From positions 1 to 51,851 of the forward strand of contig JAKIUW010000024.1 in NCBI GenBank assembly GCA_021647365.1: a stretch of DNA of 51,851 nucleotides. Reading direction: 5' to 3'. Position numbers and translations under genes: made by a program. Numbering within the stretch: position 1 is the stretch's first letter; the number at the start of each line of letters is the position of its first letter. Below, one piece after another: positions 51,610 through 51,851 of the stretch. Source of the DNA: Cocleimonas sp. (GTDB lineage Bacteria; Pseudomonadota; Gammaproteobacteria; Thiotrichales; Thiotrichaceae). Under the pieces are notes generated by a model. It saw only the letters and a list, made by a program, of their open reading frames with translations. It did not search any database and had not been told where the DNA came from.

Positions 51610-51686
51610 GTAGGTTGGACTAAGGTACGAAGCCCAACGTGATTGGTTTGGTTATTTGTTGGGCTTCCTACGTCAGCCCAACCTAC
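51610..51686. repeat. Nested palindromic repeat after recC
   Basis: Outer arms GTAGGTTGG (51610-51618) and CCAACCTAC (51678-51686); inner arms GAAGCCCAAC (51629-51638) and GTTGGGCTTC (51658-51667). GTAGGTTGGGCTTC-type palindromes are widespread intergenic repeats. It probably folds into a long hairpin at the recC 3' end. Confidence 0.8.
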
Positions 51687-51694
51687 ATAATAAT

Positions 51695-51721
51695 CATCAT
51701 GTAAAAGTGGGGGGGTGTGCT
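51695..51721 (-). repeat. Poly-C dispersed repeat, copy 16 (G7 on +)
   Basis: ATCATCATGTAAAAGTG, G run, TGTGCT, directly after the recC palindrome and 26 bp before the stop of the possible edge gene. Confidence 0.92.
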
Positions 51722-51746
51722 TCAAATCACTACTGTCCCGTTAACT

Positions 51747-51851
51747 TCATAACATCACCATTTGATTAAAGTCATGTTGTTTTCTATTGGGTGGATCACC
51801 TCGAAGAAGTGCCATAAGGTCGCGCTTCTCAAACAAATTAAGCTGTAACAA
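51747..51851 (-). CDS. Possible C-terminus of a gene running off the right edge
   Basis: Thirty-four codons open to the window edge, ending TGA at 51747-51749: LFEKRDLMALLRGDPPNRKQ then HDFNQMVML. The composition looks protein-like and a poly-C repeat lies just past the stop, as for several real genes here. No family is recognisable; a chance open frame is possible. Confidence 0.3.
   Translation of the reverse strand: MLQLNLFEKRDLMALLRGDPPNRKQHDFNQMVML

Noticed and set aside
2403..51721. Poly-C repeats as a CRISPR array
   Set aside because: Copies are kilobases apart, in both orientations and separated by genes; there are no spacers or cas genes.
51771..51784. TGGATCACCTC near the right edge as a 16S rRNA 3' end
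   Set aside because: The 11-nt match to the 16S tail is isolated; the preceding bases do not resemble 16S helix 45 and the CCTCCTTA end is absent.

Overview
The window is a chromosomal segment of a fairly AT-rich gammaproteobacterium. This rests on the aromatic and serine block gyrA/serC/pheA/hisC/tyrA/aroA, the leuS-lptE pair, and yajQ, pgeF, yheT, ppnN and recC genes that read like gammaproteobacterial proteins. The exact genus cannot be told; a Thiotrichales-like environmental lineage is a guess. I saw no rRNA, tRNA, CRISPR array or intact insertion sequence.

Layout. 1-7.6 kb: recQ, two small exported proteins, a fatty acid desaturase-like membrane protein, ppnN, an internally deleted IS4-family remnant and holA. 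7.9-11.8 kb: a repeat-rich peptidoglycan-binding lipoprotein and a large HerA/DUF87-type ATPase. 12.1-23.8 kb (all minus strand): gyrA, a GIY-YIG nuclease framed by perfect inverted repeats, an MscS channel, serC, serA, a DUF3592-like membrane protein, pheA, hisC, tyrA and aroA. This feeds serine synthesis and the chorismate to tyrosine/phenylalanine branches. 24-30 kb: an exported ankyrin protein, a molybdopterin oxidoreductase, yheT and an RluA-type pseudouridine synthase. 30.2-32.5 kb is a small accessory island: an IS110 remnant, a helix-turn-helix/nuclease-like protein, and an M15-like peptidase paired with a lipoprotein. 32.5-38.6 kb: pgeF, a candidate small RNA, an alpha/beta hydrolase, a GNAT acetyltransferase, yajQ, chrA, a possible frameshifted membrane gene and an MltB-type lytic transglycosylase. 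38.7-51.9 kb: lptE, leuS, fbp, cvfB-like, a DEAD-box-type RNA helicase, a WD40-cytochrome c fusion, a small exported protein, recC and the edge of another possible gene.

The dominant unexplained feature is a short dispersed repeat with core CACAC(C)n-ACTTTTACATGAT. It occurs at least 16 times, plus one degenerate copy, in 52 kb. Nearly every copy is intergenic, its C tract varies from 6 to 11, and one copy forms the C-terminus and the region up to the stop of the mltB-like gene. A second family, built on CTTCGACTCCGCTCAGGG, flanks the GIY-YIG gene as 29-bp perfect inverted repeats. Several miniature inverted-repeat elements sit exactly at stop codons, so the intergenic space seems to have been repeatedly colonised by tiny elements. 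Other points of interest are a complete-looking small RNA gene (promoter, two dyads, three hairpins, terminator) carrying an anti-Shine-Dalgarno-like CCTCCTTT, a candidate peptidoglycan-hydrolase/immunity pair, and pgeF, whose conserved N-terminus can only be kept if translation starts at ATT.
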